The position numbers and the translations under genes are program-made. From assembly GCA_963723965.1 (NCBI GenBank), contig CAVRSV010000002.1, forward strand, positions 62,001 through 126,000: a DNA stretch of 64,000 nt, given 5' to 3'. The notes below the pieces were generated by a model. It was given only the letters and a program-made list of their open reading frames with translations. It was not told where the DNA came from and did not search any database. Of the stretch, positions 13,541-22,935 are shown piece by piece. This stretch comes from JARRKC01 sp963723965. Its GTDB lineage: Bacteria; Acidobacteriota; UBA6911; RPQK01; JAPXNP01. How positions within the stretch are numbered: position 1 is the stretch's first letter; each line of letters starts with the position of its first letter.

Positions 13541-13600
13541 GGCCTCCCGTTCCGCAATCGGGTAAATTGTGCTGCGGAGTGCCTGTCCGGGAGGGGTGTG

Positions 13601-15946
13601 ATGCCCAGGCAAGTACTTCTGTCTCTCGTCTCCACGTTCCTGCTGTCAATTCCCCTGATGGGCGCCCAGGTCGACTGGGTGAAGAGTCTCGGCGAAGCGG
13701 TCGACGCAGCCTCCAGTGAGGGCAAGTTCATCGTCCTCGACGTATCCGCTGACTGGTGCCCGGCCTGTCGCGAAATGGCCCGGAACGTCTACACCGACGC
13801 CCAGTTCATCGAGTTCTCCAAGAGCCAGGTCTTCATGCTGGTCGATGCCTACAAGGAGGCCGAAGGTCGGCGCCTGCAGAAGCAGTATCGCGTGGAGGTG
13901 TTCCCCACGATCCTCATCCTGAATTCCCGGGGCAAGGAAATCGAACGCCTGACCGGTTCCAGCGGCGCCGCGGATTTCATGGCGAGCCTGCAACAGATCT
14001 TCGACAATCCCGTGCCGGCGGACGAACTCAACAAACAGGCAGAGGCGAACCCGGAGGATGGGGAACTCCAGGCCGTGGCGGGCCGGCGCGCCCTGGACCG
14101 GGACGAGTTCGACAAGGCGGAACGCTTTCTGGGTCGTGCCCTGGCGTTGGCCGGAGAGGGCGAACCGGGTGAAACGGCGACACTGCTCGTCCAGCTGACG
14201 CAGGCGAGCTTCAAGAATGGGGATTTCGAAGGGACGGTCCGCTCGCTGGACCGGCTCTATGCCATGAGCGACTCGTTCCGGGGGATCGAGTGGCTGACGA
14301 TGCTGCGGGCTCGTGCTCTGACCGAACTGGGACGAAACCAGGAGGCCTACGACGTGGCTTTGAGCCTCCTCGACTCTCAGACGGCGCGGGTGCGGGGTGA
14401 AGCCAGGGACCTCTTCCGGGACCTGCCCAAGGAACTCCGCAAGGGTGTCGAGGAGCAGGAGAAGCTTCACAAGAATGCCGCTGAGAGCCTGCGAAAACAG
14501 AACTTCGAAGAGGCGAAGGCGAAGGTCGAGCAAATTCTGACCAGGGCGCCGGACGACGGACTCGCGCACGTGCAGCTCGCCCAGGCGCTGTTCGGGCTCT
14601 ACGGGCAGGCGGAGCCGGGACCCGAGACGAACTCCCTGCTGTCCCGGGCCTACTCCGAGTTGCGCCTCGGCCGTCGGCTCTCGATCGACGATATGGAGAC
14701 GTACACGGCGGCAGCCGAGCTGACCTTCCCCTTCCACGGCGTTCGTCCGGCGCCCAACGATCCGGATCTGCGCAAGGAGTACGAGAAGGCCGAGAAGGAC
14801 TTTGCGGCCGAACGTTACAAGAAGGCCGTCGACCGCTACTGGAAGATCCTCAAGGCGGAGCCCGATTTCGGCAAGGGCTTCCTCCATCTCGGCGACTGCT
14901 TCTTCCTGAACGGACAGGTGGAGGACGCCCTCAAGCTCTACCTGGAGGCGGCCCGCGTGAGCCCTCTTGATCCGGCGACCTATCGCTTCGCGGCGGACGC
15001 CATGGTGAAGCTCGGCCAGGGCCAGAGGGCCTGGGAAACCCTGCTCGAATCGCTGCTGGCCGATCCCGGTTATCCGCTGGCCTGGCGCGATCTCGAGACT
15101 GGCGCCCGTTCGGCCGGCAAGGGATTCGAGCGGCACGGATCGATCGTGCCGCTCCAGCTGCTGATCCCTGGCGACGGAGAGGAGTATGAGGGGCTCCTGG
15201 CCTCGACGCCCGCGCAGACGACGCCGGCCTGGCGGGAGTATCTCAACTGCAAGCTCCGGTGGAGGGACGAACGGAAGAACGACGATCCCTGTTTCCTGCC
15301 CAGCGCGGAGGAGGAAAAGACGTGTCTGGCCAAAGCGGTGGAGACCTGGGACGCGCTGAAATCCGAGGACCGCTCGCTGCGGGACGACGACCTCGATTTC
15401 CTGCGGCAGATCTCCATCGACGAGCAGCTGGATTCCTTCGTCTTCCTGGAGCTCTACACGCCGGAATATCGAAATGCCTTCGAACGGTGGAAGGCCCGGA
15501 ACCGGGGAAGGGCATTGCGTTATCTGGACGACTACGTCTTCGGGCGTGCCCAGGAAGTGGCCCGCGAAGGCTACAACTCGTCGGCTCGCAAGGCCTTCAA
15601 TCAGGGAGTGACGGTGCACGAGTCGGATCCGCCGATGGCGCTCGAACTGTACGGCCAGGCGCTTCGGCAGGAGCCCTACATGCTGGCCGCGCTCCAGAAT
15701 TCCACCTTTCTCTACGTCCAGCAGGAGCGGTACGACGAGGCCCTCGACTGCCTGCGGCGCTGGCGAGAGCTGGAGCCCGAGTCGAGTCAGGCTCTCAGCC
15801 TGGTTGCGTTCGTCCTCATCCAGGGCGAGAAGTATTCGGAGGCCATTCCCCTGCTCCGGCAGGCCGTACAGTTCGAAACCAACGCGGAAGAAAGAGAGAG
15901 GATCGAGAACAACATCCGCTACTGCCAGTCCATGCTGGAACCGTAG
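13601..15946 (+). CDS. Secreted thioredoxin-fold/TPR protein with a CPAC redox motif
   Basis: 781 residues. ATG at 13601 follows GGGAGGGG and starts a signal peptide (MPRQVLLSLVSTFLLSIPLMGAQ). The N-terminal domain is thioredoxin-like with ADWCPACREM and the cis-proline region VEVFPTILIL, so a thiol-disulfide role in the periplasm is plausible. The remaining 600 residues are TPR repeats, including ERYKKAVDRYWKILKAEPDFGKG and QERYDEALDCLRRWRELEPES. It is closely similar along its length to the gene at 10768. The C-terminal tails are alike (NIRYCQSMLEP and NIRYCQSTVEP), and both TAG stops lie inside a copy of the same hairpin repeat. Function beyond the fold is unknown. Confidence 0.85.
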   Translation: MPRQVLLSLVSTFLLSIPLMGAQVDWVKSLGEAVDAASSEGKFIVLDVSADWCPACREMARNVYTDAQFIEFSKSQVFMLVDAYKEAEGRRLQKQYRVEVFPTILILNSRGKEIERLTGSSGAADFMASLQQIFDNPVPADELNKQAEANPEDGELQAVAGRRALDRDEFDKAERFLGRALALAGEGEPGETATLLVQLTQASFKNGDFEGTVRSLDRLYAMSDSFRGIEWLTMLRARALTELGRNQEAYDVALSLLDSQTARVRGEARDLFRDLPKELRKGVEEQEKLHKNAAESLRKQNFEEAKAKVEQILTRAPDDGLAHVQLAQALFGLYGQAEPGPETNSLLSRAYSELRLGRRLSIDDMETYTAAAELTFPFHGVRPAPNDPDLRKEYEKAEKDFAAERYKKAVDRYWKILKAEPDFGKGFLHLGDCFFLNGQVEDALKLYLEAARVSPLDPATYRFAADAMVKLGQGQRAWETLLESLLADPGYPLAWRDLETGARSAGKGFERHGSIVPLQLLIPGDGEEYEGLLASTPAQTTPAWREYLNCKLRWRDERKNDDPCFLPSAEEEKTCLAKAVETWDALKSEDRSLRDDDLDFLRQISIDEQLDSFVFLELYTPEYRNAFERWKARNRGRALRYLDDYVFGRAQEVAREGYNSSARKAFNQGVTVHESDPPMALELYGQALRQEPYMLAALQNSTFLYVQQERYDEALDCLRRWRELEPESSQALSLVAFVLIQGEKYSEAIPLLRQAVQFETNAEERERIENNIRYCQSMLEP

Positions 15947-15967
15947 GGCAAGCATCCCTGCTTGCCC
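15946..15967. repeat. Hairpin, arms GGGCAAGC/GCTTGCCC
   Basis: Same palindrome as the three in the 13126-13540 array. It begins with the last base of the TAG stop of the thioredoxin/TPR gene. No T-run follows, so it is not a standard rho-independent terminator. Confidence 0.75.
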
Positions 15968-16061
15968 GGACGCCCCGGCCGCGGCCACCGCCAGGGCTGA
16001 AGAAGCCGGCACAGCTGTGCCCTCTGGCGGACGGCCTCGGATGCGAAAGACTCTGCCCCCT

Positions 16062-16083
16062 GGACAACCTGGGAAGGTTGTCC
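16062..16083. repeat. Hairpin, arms GGACAACCT/AGGTTGTCC
   Basis: Perfect stem of nine pairs around a short G-rich loop. It ends on the last base of the minus-strand TAG stop of the DUF1080 gene, between two convergent genes. It may act as a bidirectional processing or termination site; this is inference. Confidence 0.75.
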
Positions 16084-16769
16084 TACTCGAGCTCCTTGAT
16101 CTTCAGGTTCCGGAACCAGACCGGCTGGCCTGCCTCGCCGTGGATCCCCTGCAGGCCGATGGGACCTTTGCGGGCGTAGTCTTTCAGGGCCTTGTCGAAC
16201 TTGTTGGGCGTCCCGTCGGGGTTCTTGCGGGGCTCGGTCCAGTCGTCGAGATCCAGATTGAGCACCTGCGCTCCGTTGAACACCAGGTAGAGCCGGCTGC
16301 CCCTGCAGGTGATCGTGTAGTGGTTCCACTCACCGGCCGGTTTGGCCATGCTCCGGCTCGGCGCCTTGGCGTCGTACAGCGCCCCGACCATCCCAATGCG
16401 ACCGCCGTCGGTCGTCTCGTGGATCTGGATCTCGAGAGCGGAAAGAATGTCGCTCGTGTCGCCGGCGCGAAGGAAGACGCCGCTGTTGGCTCCCTTGGAG
16501 ACCTTGAATTCCAGGTCGAGGACGAAATTGCCGTAGGAGGCCTTCGTCCAGATCGTCGCGTGTCCGGTCGCGCGCAGGACGCCGTCTTCCATGACCCACT
16601 GGTCGAGAGGGAAGGCGGCATTGGACAGGTCGGGAGCGAACAGATCCTGCCAGCCCGAAGTGTCGGGATGCTGATCTACCGGCAGCATCTGCCCCCAGAC
16701 TGCGGACCCGACCATGACGATGAAACCGATCGAACCCGCGATTCTCAAAGCACTTCCTTTCGCCATCAA
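16083..16769 (-). CDS. Secreted DUF1080 (3-keto-disaccharide hydrolase-like) protein
   Basis: 228 residues with an N-terminal signal peptide (start MMAKGSALRIAGSIGFIVMV, cleavage probably after SAVWG). The mature part is a concanavalin/LamG-like beta sandwich typical of DUF1080: WQDLFAPDLSNA, GNFVLDLEFKVSKGANSGVF, EIQIHETTD, GEWNHYTITCRG and GPIGLQGIHGEAGQPVWFRN. Some family members cleave 3-keto-glycosides, but the domain is often only carbohydrate-binding, so the activity is uncertain. It is convergent with the thioredoxin/TPR gene and its stop lies in a hairpin repeat. Confidence 0.85.
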   Translation of the reverse strand: MMAKGSALRIAGSIGFIVMVGSAVWGQMLPVDQHPDTSGWQDLFAPDLSNAAFPLDQWVMEDGVLRATGHATIWTKASYGNFVLDLEFKVSKGANSGVFLRAGDTSDILSALEIQIHETTDGGRIGMVGALYDAKAPSRSMAKPAGEWNHYTITCRGSRLYLVFNGAQVLNLDLDDWTEPRKNPDGTPNKFDKALKDYARKGPIGLQGIHGEAGQPVWFRNLKIKELE

Positions 16770-16837
16770 CTTGCCTCCAGAGTTTGCAGTTGTCCCATTA
16801 TGCGACGCCCGGCACGGAGCACAAGCTCGAGAGTAAT

Positions 16838-16879
16838 CCAGGCTCCCAGCCTGGGATGTCGAGCGGGCTTCCAGCCCGC
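16838..16879. repeat. Two hairpins with different stems and the same loop style
   Basis: CCAGGCTCCCAGCCTGG (16838-16854) and GCGGGCTTCCAGCCCGC (16863-16879). Both are perfect 7-bp stems around a 3-base loop ending in CC. They lie between the DUF1080 gene and the tRNA. The stems are unrelated in sequence to those at 13126 and 16062, yet the layout is the same. Confidence 0.65.
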
Positions 16880-16947
16880 CCAGGCGGCCGCCTGTCTCGG
16901 GAGATTGCAGGCGCCGTCGCCATCTTTTAGAATGAGCGCACCTCGGT

Positions 16948-17023
16948 GGGTCGTTAGCTCAGTTGGTAGAGCATCTGACTTTTAATCAGAGGGTCATTGG
17001 TTCGAATCCAATACGACCCACCA
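16948..17023 (+). tRNA. tRNA-Lys (anticodon TTT)
   Basis: 76 bases including an encoded CCA. The acceptor stem GGGTCGT pairs with ACGACCC. The D arm (GCTCAGTTGGTAGAGC) is standard. The anticodon stem TCTGA/TCAGA carries loop CTTTTAA with anticodon TTT at 16981-16983. The T arm ATTGGTTCGAATCCAAT is standard. It stands alone, immediately before the Rhs island, as integration-site tRNAs often do. Confidence 0.97.
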
Positions 17024-17249
17024 CCTCTTAAGTTCAATTAGATCTCTGTTTGTCGGTTGATCCTTCTTCGCCTCATCTTCGTTCCCCAGTGCCGCTTGTT
17101 GCGTGTTTGTTGCGAATTTCAGTTGTTCATCACCGGTGACGGTTGCGCCTATGTCGAGCCGGTGGTGCCGGGGCGGATGAATGGCGGCGGGAGGGAAGTG
17201 CCTCGAAAGCTGCGGGCAGCCAGTACACCGCCGCTGAACTGACGGGAAT

Positions 17250-18476
17250 GTGGGCCGCGAGCGGGTCTCGAAGATCGCCGGCGGGGTGACGACCTACTTC
17301 TACTGGGGCATCGGGGAGAAGGTCAACGGCAGCTGGACGAGGCTCTACGTGCAGGGCCTCGGTGGTAAGCTGGTGGAGTACAGCGACGGAGGAACCAAGT
17401 TCTTCGTGACGAACCACCTCGGCACCATCGCGGCACGCATGGACCTGAGCGGAGAGACGATGGAGATCTACCGCTACCTCCCCTACGGCGAGCGCTACGC
17501 CGGCAACCAGACACCCCACCAGTACACGGGCAAGGAGCGGGACAGCGAGAGCGGCCTCGACTACTTCGGTGCGCGGTACTACGGCAGTGCCCACGGAAGG
17601 TGGATGAGCGTGGACGCGGTTCTTGGCGACGTCCATAATCCCCAAAGGCATAACCGTTACGCGTATTGCCTGGGAGAGCCCATCAACCACTTAGATCCAG
17701 ACGGCGCCGATCCTCTGGACGCCTATCGATTCTGGCTCTGGATCCAGTCGTACTTGGGTCTTGTGAATCATGCCACGATAACGGTTGTCGGTGATTTGTC
17801 CGATGTGTGGGGTCCTGGTACCATTTCTTCAAACTCAGGGTTTCACATGGCGGCAGCCGTCGGCGGTGGTGCCGACCAGCATATGCTGAGAGACACTGAT
17901 CCCGCCAGTGGAATAGTCTCCCCAATAACCGTCCGTCAACTTCGTTCCCTCGAGCTTGATGGATCGAAAATCGCGGATTACCTTACCAATTTGGAAAATA
18001 ATTCAGCCTGTGTGGGCCAGATTGTCGGACTGCTTTCGGTCGGGGCTGCGCTCCTCGGGTCTGGTGGAGCTGAGGCGATGGCAATTGCCGGCGGAATGAC
18101 AGCTCTTTCCCAAGCCCTGATAATGTACGGACACGGAGAAGCGTCCAGAACGGATATCGGCCTCGCGGCGGCAAACCTGAAAGCAAGTGGGCAGCTCTTG
18201 CCAATGGCCCTTGGCGAGGCTGTCAGAATTGGCCTCTCGAGCGGAGGGGCGAAGCTAATCGGTTTCGGAGCTGGCGGTCTGATACAGGGTATCTTTGGAG
18301 CCGCAGGCGGTCAGGGGTCACCGGACATTCTCTCTCAAGGATTTGATAGCATCATGAGTCAATCCGACAACTCTCTTCAATCGCTCATCGGTCTGGTGGG
18401 CATTGGGATTGGGAAGGTGCTGCCTTCCTACGGCAACCAGATCCTGAGTGACTGCGGTTTCTCAGCAGAGCCATGA
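17250..18476 (+). CDS. Headless Rhs/YD-repeat C-terminal cassette 1 with a hydrophobic toxin-like tip
   Basis: Only the end of an Rhs protein is present. The conserved core runs from RVSKIAGGVTTYFYWGIGEK through the hyperconserved YLPYGERYAGNQTP, GLDYFGARYYGSAHGRWMSVD and NHLDPDG, after which a unique tip begins. Homology with the other copies starts near 17255; before that there is no YD-repeat barrel and no signal sequence. The tip (about 250 residues) has hydrophobic segments (VGQIVGLLSVGAALLGSGGA) and ends LPSYGNQILSDCGFSAEP, nearly the same as cassette 3. In polymorphic toxins this position holds the toxic domain. Hydrophobicity and a membrane-protein neighbour suggest a membrane-acting toxin; this is inference. 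Confidence 0.75.
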   Translation: MGRERVSKIAGGVTTYFYWGIGEKVNGSWTRLYVQGLGGKLVEYSDGGTKFFVTNHLGTIAARMDLSGETMEIYRYLPYGERYAGNQTPHQYTGKERDSESGLDYFGARYYGSAHGRWMSVDAVLGDVHNPQRHNRYAYCLGEPINHLDPDGADPLDAYRFWLWIQSYLGLVNHATITVVGDLSDVWGPGTISSNSGFHMAAAVGGGADQHMLRDTDPASGIVSPITVRQLRSLELDGSKIADYLTNLENNSACVGQIVGLLSVGAALLGSGGAEAMAIAGGMTALSQALIMYGHGEASRTDIGLAAANLKASGQLLPMALGEAVRIGLSSGGAKLIGFGAGGLIQGIFGAAGGQGSPDILSQGFDSIMSQSDNSLQSLIGLVGIGIGKVLPSYGNQILSDCGFSAEP

Positions 18477-18817
18477 AGACCGTCTTACAGTTCTTGAACT
18501 TCGATTGTCGTCCGGTGCCGGAGAACAAGTGGGTGGAGGTGGGAAAGGCCATCCTGTTTCAAATACCCGTAATCCTTCTCTGCGGGACGATGCTCTTCGT
18601 GGGATTACTACTCGGGGGCATCGCGAAGACGGTCTTGGGAGTGATCGGACTACTCGGCTGGGCCCCTGTTGCCGCTTGGTTCGGGGGGTTCAGCTGGTTC
18701 CGCCCGAGACCTCTTGGCATACTCATCGGCATGCTCTTCATTTTCTTTTCATGGACCTCGATCTGCCTGTGGACGATTGCCCTCCTGAAGATGACCGTGG
18801 GAACGCAGAACTTCTAG
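18473..18817 (+). CDS. Small membrane protein, candidate immunity protein for Rhs tip 1
   Basis: 114 residues with three to four hydrophobic helices (ILFQIPVILLCGTMLFVGLLL, TVLGVIGLLGWAPVAAW, LGILIGMLFIFFSW). The ATG lies inside the 3' end of the Rhs cassette (ATGA overlap), so it is translationally coupled to it. That is the usual arrangement of toxin and immunity genes. It is a paralogue of the gene at 22936: both carry PENKWVEVGKA or LENEWVEVGKA and the segment IGLLGW, and each follows a homologous tip. Immunity function is inferred from position and co-duplication. Confidence 0.7.
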   Translation: MKTVLQFLNFDCRPVPENKWVEVGKAILFQIPVILLCGTMLFVGLLLGGIAKTVLGVIGLLGWAPVAAWFGGFSWFRPRPLGILIGMLFIFFSWTSICLWTIALLKMTVGTQNF

Positions 18818-19632
18818 GAAAAAGCGACTCAACCAAGTGCCGTCGGAAAGCGGCTGGCAATTCAGAAGGAGCAGTTTGAATCATCCGGTCGCCCCTTCTG
18901 TCAGGATCGGCGAGTGTCTCGGCTGGGAGCCAATGACTACCTGGTGCATCGGAGTGAATCTTGAAGTTCCCGGCTGCGACACTTCCCCCAGCTTGTAGCC
19001 CGCTCAGGAGCTGACTTGATCTCTGGTGTACTCAAATCCCTGCTCCTGCAGGAACTCTCGAATCCACAGAGAATCGCTGGGATCAGAGAACTCTGTCCCG
19101 GGCCTGATTCGGGCTGCCCTCAGCGTGCGAGAGGCCAGTGCTACACCTCGAGCAGCACGTGCCCGACAATGCCTGTTGCTATTCCCCCCACGCCGGGGTC
19201 TTCACCGAAGGGCGGCTCATCCAACCGGCCCGACGGACGACGTTCGAAGGCGATGAAGTGCTGACGGGCGCTCTCCACCAGCTGAGCTTCTCGACGATAC
19301 CGGAACCGACCCTGAAGCGTGGGCTCACTGTGAAGCGGACTAGGAAGGAGGTTGGGAGATCGGACTGTTCGTGGAGGCGGGATCTCGATACTGGAGCACA
19401 TTGACGTCCCGGGTGCCTGCCACCCCCCGCGAACTGTCCTCCTGCCATGGGAGCGAGGTGATCTTCACAGCCCACTCCCACCGTGAGTAGAGCCTTTCCC
19501 CGAGTGATACACGTTGGCCAACTGGTCCGGGTCCGGGCAGTGGAAGCCCGTCCGCAGTCCTCTTAAGGGAGTGGGGGAGGAACCACCCTCCCCCTGGTAG
19601 AACAACAACACCTCGAAAGGAGCGTCCCTTAG
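18818..19632. other. Gene-poor spacer between Rhs cassettes 1 and 2
   Basis: Only a doubtful broken gene on the minus strand (listed separately) and a stem-loop with arms GGGGAGG and CCTCCCC near 19572-19594. No T-run follows the stem. Nothing else is recognised. Confidence 0.5.
19004..19401 (-). pseudogene. Possible broken gene of unknown family
   Basis: Two protein-like stretches in different frames meet near 19141. The first contains FRYRREAQLVESARQHFIAF and ends GIATGIVGHVLLEV. The second reads ALASRTLRAARIRPGTEF and ends LQEQGFEYTRDQVSS before a stop at 19004. The composition looks like real protein rather than a shadow frame, and the strand is opposite to the Rhs cassettes. No family is recognised and the 5' end is unclear. 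Confidence 0.3.
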
Positions 19633-21043
19633 GTGAGCAGGACGGACCCTTGCCTCGCCCTGGCCGAGACATCCGTCCGGACGGCGGCTTGGAGCTACGA
19701 TCGCTACGGGAATCGCCTCTCGCAAACCACCACGGGTGTCTCGTACTCGGAGACGCTTTCGATCAGCTCGACTTCGAACCGGGTCAACGGCTGGACGTAC
19801 GATGCCGCGGGCAACGTGACCAACGACGGCAACCACACCTACCAGTACGATGCGGAGAACCGACTGATCAAGATCGACGGAGGCTCGACGGCCCAGTACG
19901 CCTACGGTCCCCAGGGCGAGCGGGTCTCGAAGATCGCCGGCGGGGTCACGACCTACTTCTACTGGGGCATCGGGGAGAAGGTCAACGGGAGCTGGACGCG
20001 GCTCTACGTGCAGGGCCTCGGTGGTAAGCTGGTGGAGTACAGCGACGGAGGGACCAAGTTCTTCGTGACGAACCACCTCGGCACCATCGCGGCACGCATG
20101 GACGTGAGCGGAGAGACGATGGAGATCTACCGCTACCTCCCCTACGGTGAGCGCTACGCCGGCAACCAGACACCGCACCAGTACACGCGGCAAGGAGCGG
20201 GATGCCGAGAGCGGGCTCGATTACTTCGGTGCGCGTTACCTCGCGAGCGCGTCACGGGAGATGGATGAGTGTGGATCCGGTGAGCGGAAAATAGGTAACC
20301 CCCAGCGGCTGAATCGCTTCGCATCTGTCTATAACGATCCAGTCAACTGGATCGACCCAGACGGCAAAGAGCCTATGCCGAAGTATACTGTTAAGGTTGT
20401 GCACCCGATGCCATTTGAGTTCAGCCTTCAGGTTAACGGGTTCACACCATTCGGTATGACAGAGACGGGGCCAATGAATCCGATGCCTGTTGGCGGGACC
20501 TCGCTCTCGGACGATTTCATGCGTCATTGGAACGAGTGCACCGAGGCGCGGACTGCAGCAACAAACAAGATGGCGACCGATGAGAAGTGTCAGGATTTCC
20601 TGCAGCAGATTCTCGATTATGGATCCGCCACTCCCCCTGACGCCGGCGGATCCGGACACACGCCGACCTACAGCATCAACTCTGTAGCTGAAGCGCTTAA
20701 CCGCGTCTTTGCCGGCTTTGGAAACGATAGTCACTCCTTTTTCGACACCCATCAAACGACCAACGCGATAACAAATGGCGGTACCATCTATCTGGGTGAC
20801 AACTTCTTCGGAGAGAATTCGAGGCAGCAGATGCAGACGATCATCCATGAAAGCCTGCATCTTTTGGTATCCGTTGTGACGTTTAACGGCGATCTCGAAC
20901 TCTACGGAGCTGGCCTCCTAGACGTCCCGATGGCGAAAGCTGCTGGCGTTTACAGGAAGGATTGGGACAACCTGGCCGGGCAGGACAAAATCTTGAAGGC
21001 GTCGGGAGCCTTTACGAAGGAGCTCAGAAAACACTGTAAATAG
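19633..21043 (+). CDS. Headless Rhs cassette 2 with an HExxH metallopeptidase-like tip (three indels)
   Basis: This copy keeps more of the core than the others, including YD repeats (SYDRYGNRLSQTT, TYDAAGNVTNDGNHTYQYDAENRL). The frame changes at an extra C at 20188 (ACGCGGC for ACGGGC in the other copies). It changes again at an extra T at 20252 and is restored by a missing A in the A-run near 20284-20288. Correcting all three gives 469 residues and recovers GRWMSVDPVSGK. The tip, after NWIDPDGKEP, is unrelated to tips 1 and 3 and contains QTIIHESLHLL, a zincin HExxH motif, so a peptidase toxin is plausible. Confidence 0.7.
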
Positions 21044-21047
21044 GTGA

Positions 21048-21536
21048 ATGAAAATGTACGATTGCATCAAGAAGGCCGTTCTGACTGCTACGATACTGGG
21101 AACAACTGTCCTCACGTTTTCGTCCGGCATTGACTCAGGCCCCATCGGACCGCGGGTGCTTCCGGTATATCCAATAATCGGCAGAGCCGGGTTGGGAGCC
21201 GATTTCAGCGTACGCTGCATCGTTGTCGATGGTAGCGTGCAGGAGGTGAAAGTCCTGGAGGCCTCCATTGTTGAGCGCGGACACGACCCTGTTCCTTCCG
21301 ACGTCAATAATCTAAAAAACTTCGGGTCCGCATTCATGCATTCCATTGAGAGTGCCCTCAAGCAGTGGAGCTTCCGTCAAGGGACCAGCGGCGACTTCGA
21401 GCTACGGATTCGGTTTCGGTCGATCTCCACTCTGGTTCCGGGAGAGGAATACGTCATCTACCGATATGACAGTGCCAGCTCGCTGCTTCCGCGGCAGATT
21501 GACATCGAGGCGCACTATTCTCCCCAGCTAGGGTAA
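21048..21536 (+). CDS. Exported TonB-C-like small protein, candidate immunity protein for Rhs tip 2
   Basis: 162 residues beginning five bases after the stop of cassette 2. The N-terminus (MKMYDCIKKAVLTATILGTT) looks like a signal peptide. The remainder resembles the C-terminal fold of TonB-like proteins (FSVRCIVVDGSVQEVKVLEA, then SALKQWSFRQGTSGDFELRI). The immediate position after the HExxH tip suggests an immunity protein acting in the periplasm. The assignment rests on position and a weak fold resemblance. Confidence 0.5.
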   Translation: MKMYDCIKKAVLTATILGTTVLTFSSGIDSGPIGPRVLPVYPIIGRAGLGADFSVRCIVVDGSVQEVKVLEASIVERGHDPVPSDVNNLKNFGSAFMHSIESALKQWSFRQGTSGDFELRIRFRSISTLVPGEEYVIYRYDSASSLLPRQIDIEAHYSPQLG

Positions 21537-21762
21537 TGAGGCATCTTTGTCCAGATTAAGTAATCGGGATTGAGCGTGGGCCTCCCCGGCAAGAAACGGG
21601 ACCCTGCTCCGCAAGGGTCAGACCGCCTCGCGTTCCTACCGGAATTCCGGGCCATGGTGGGTGGCTGCCCCCGGGCTATCAGAATCCGACCCCTGTCCGG
21701 GGCCGAGCGATGCCGTCGCACGGACCGCGAGAACTGCAGCGGCCGGTGGCGTCACAAAGTGC

Positions 21763-22931
21763 GTCTACTGTGGGGCATTGGCGAGAAGGTCAACGGCAGC
21801 TGGACGCGGCTCTACGTGCAGGGCCTCGGTGGTAAGCTGGTGGAGTCCAGCGACGGAGGAACCAAGTTCTTTGTGACGAACCACCTCGGCACCATCGCGG
21901 CACGCATGGACCTGAGCGGACAGACGATGGAGATCTACCGCTACCTCCCCTACGGCGAGCGCTACGCCGGCAACCAGACGCCGCACCAGTACACGGGCAA
22001 GGAGCGGGACAGCGAGAGTGGGCTTGACTACTTCGGCGCTCGGGACTATCCGTCCGCGCACGGGCGGTGGATGGGTGTGGATCCCGTTCTCGGAGAACAG
22101 AACATCCCACAGAGACTTAATCGTTACTCATACTCCCTCGCTGACCCTGTAAGCCATCTTGACCCGAATGGTGCCGATCCCGTGTACTATGGATTGATAC
22201 AGGCCCTACTCTTCCACTATTACAATAACTATGTAAAGGTCGTGGGTTACATCTCACATCCGCCGAGCATCGGAGTGAATAGCATATACAAAAGGGCAGT
22301 CGCAAATGTTGGGGCGCAACAACACATGCTCCACGATACAGATCCAACCAACAAGGCATTCCCGGATTCGTCCTCGATGTCCTCAATCAACACTGCTAGG
22401 TTACTCGCCATTGACGCAACGAATATCAAATCGTTCCTAGATGATCCAAAGGGTGCCCGGTGTGCAGGTCAATTCATTGCGCTCGCAGTTGTCTTTGCCC
22501 CCGCAATTGCATCTGGAACAGGCGAAGCGATTGCGATCAGCACGGCTCTCGGGGCCCTCTCGACGGCTCTGATGGCGTACGGTGATGGGCAAGCGTCAGG
22601 TCGGGATCTCGCCCTCGCGAGTTCGAACGTGTTTGCCAGCGTTGACATCGACATAGCCGGAGGAGCATTCGGAGCTGCGGGATACTCAGAGTGGGGTTCG
22701 AGATTTCGTGGCGCCATTGCGACCATACCCGTGCAGGCGTTCATGGGAACCATTGATGGTCAACGCCATAATGCTCCGACTAGGATGGGGATGACTTGTA
22801 ATGACGTGTGGGATCAATCCAACGATTCCGTACAGTATTTGATGGGACTCATCGGTGTAAGTATAGGAACGGCACTTCCTTCGTATGGGAACCAAATCCT
22901 CTCCGATTGCGGCTTCTCTGATCGACCGTGA
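21763..22931 (+). CDS. Headless Rhs cassette 3 with a tip homologous to tip 1
   Basis: The conserved core begins at WGIGEKVNGSWTRLYVQGLG near 21765 and runs through YLPYGERYAGNQTP, GLDYFGARDYPSAHGRWMGVD and SHLDPNG. The 200 bases before it carry no Rhs text. The tip is a diverged paralogue of tip 1: QQHMLHDTDPTNK against DQHMLRDTDPASG, and LPSYGNQILSDCGFSDRP against LPSYGNQILSDCGFSAEP. It is visibly richer in A and T than the core. As in cassette 1 a small membrane-protein gene follows at once. Confidence 0.75.
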
Positions 22932-22935
22932 AGGT

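Noticed and set aside
13142..13600. An N-terminal extension of the CPAC thioredoxin/TPR protein through the tandem repeat
   Set aside because: The text is Pro/Arg/His-rich repeat translation, while the ATG at 13601 has a ribosome binding site and starts a signal peptide.
19572..19594. Rho-independent terminator near 19.58 kb
   Set aside because: The stem is good, but no T-run follows on either strand.
20252..20288. Programmed frameshifting in Rhs cassette 2
   Set aside because: An extra base followed 35 bases later by a missing base, with no slippery heptamer, fits sequencing error or decay better.
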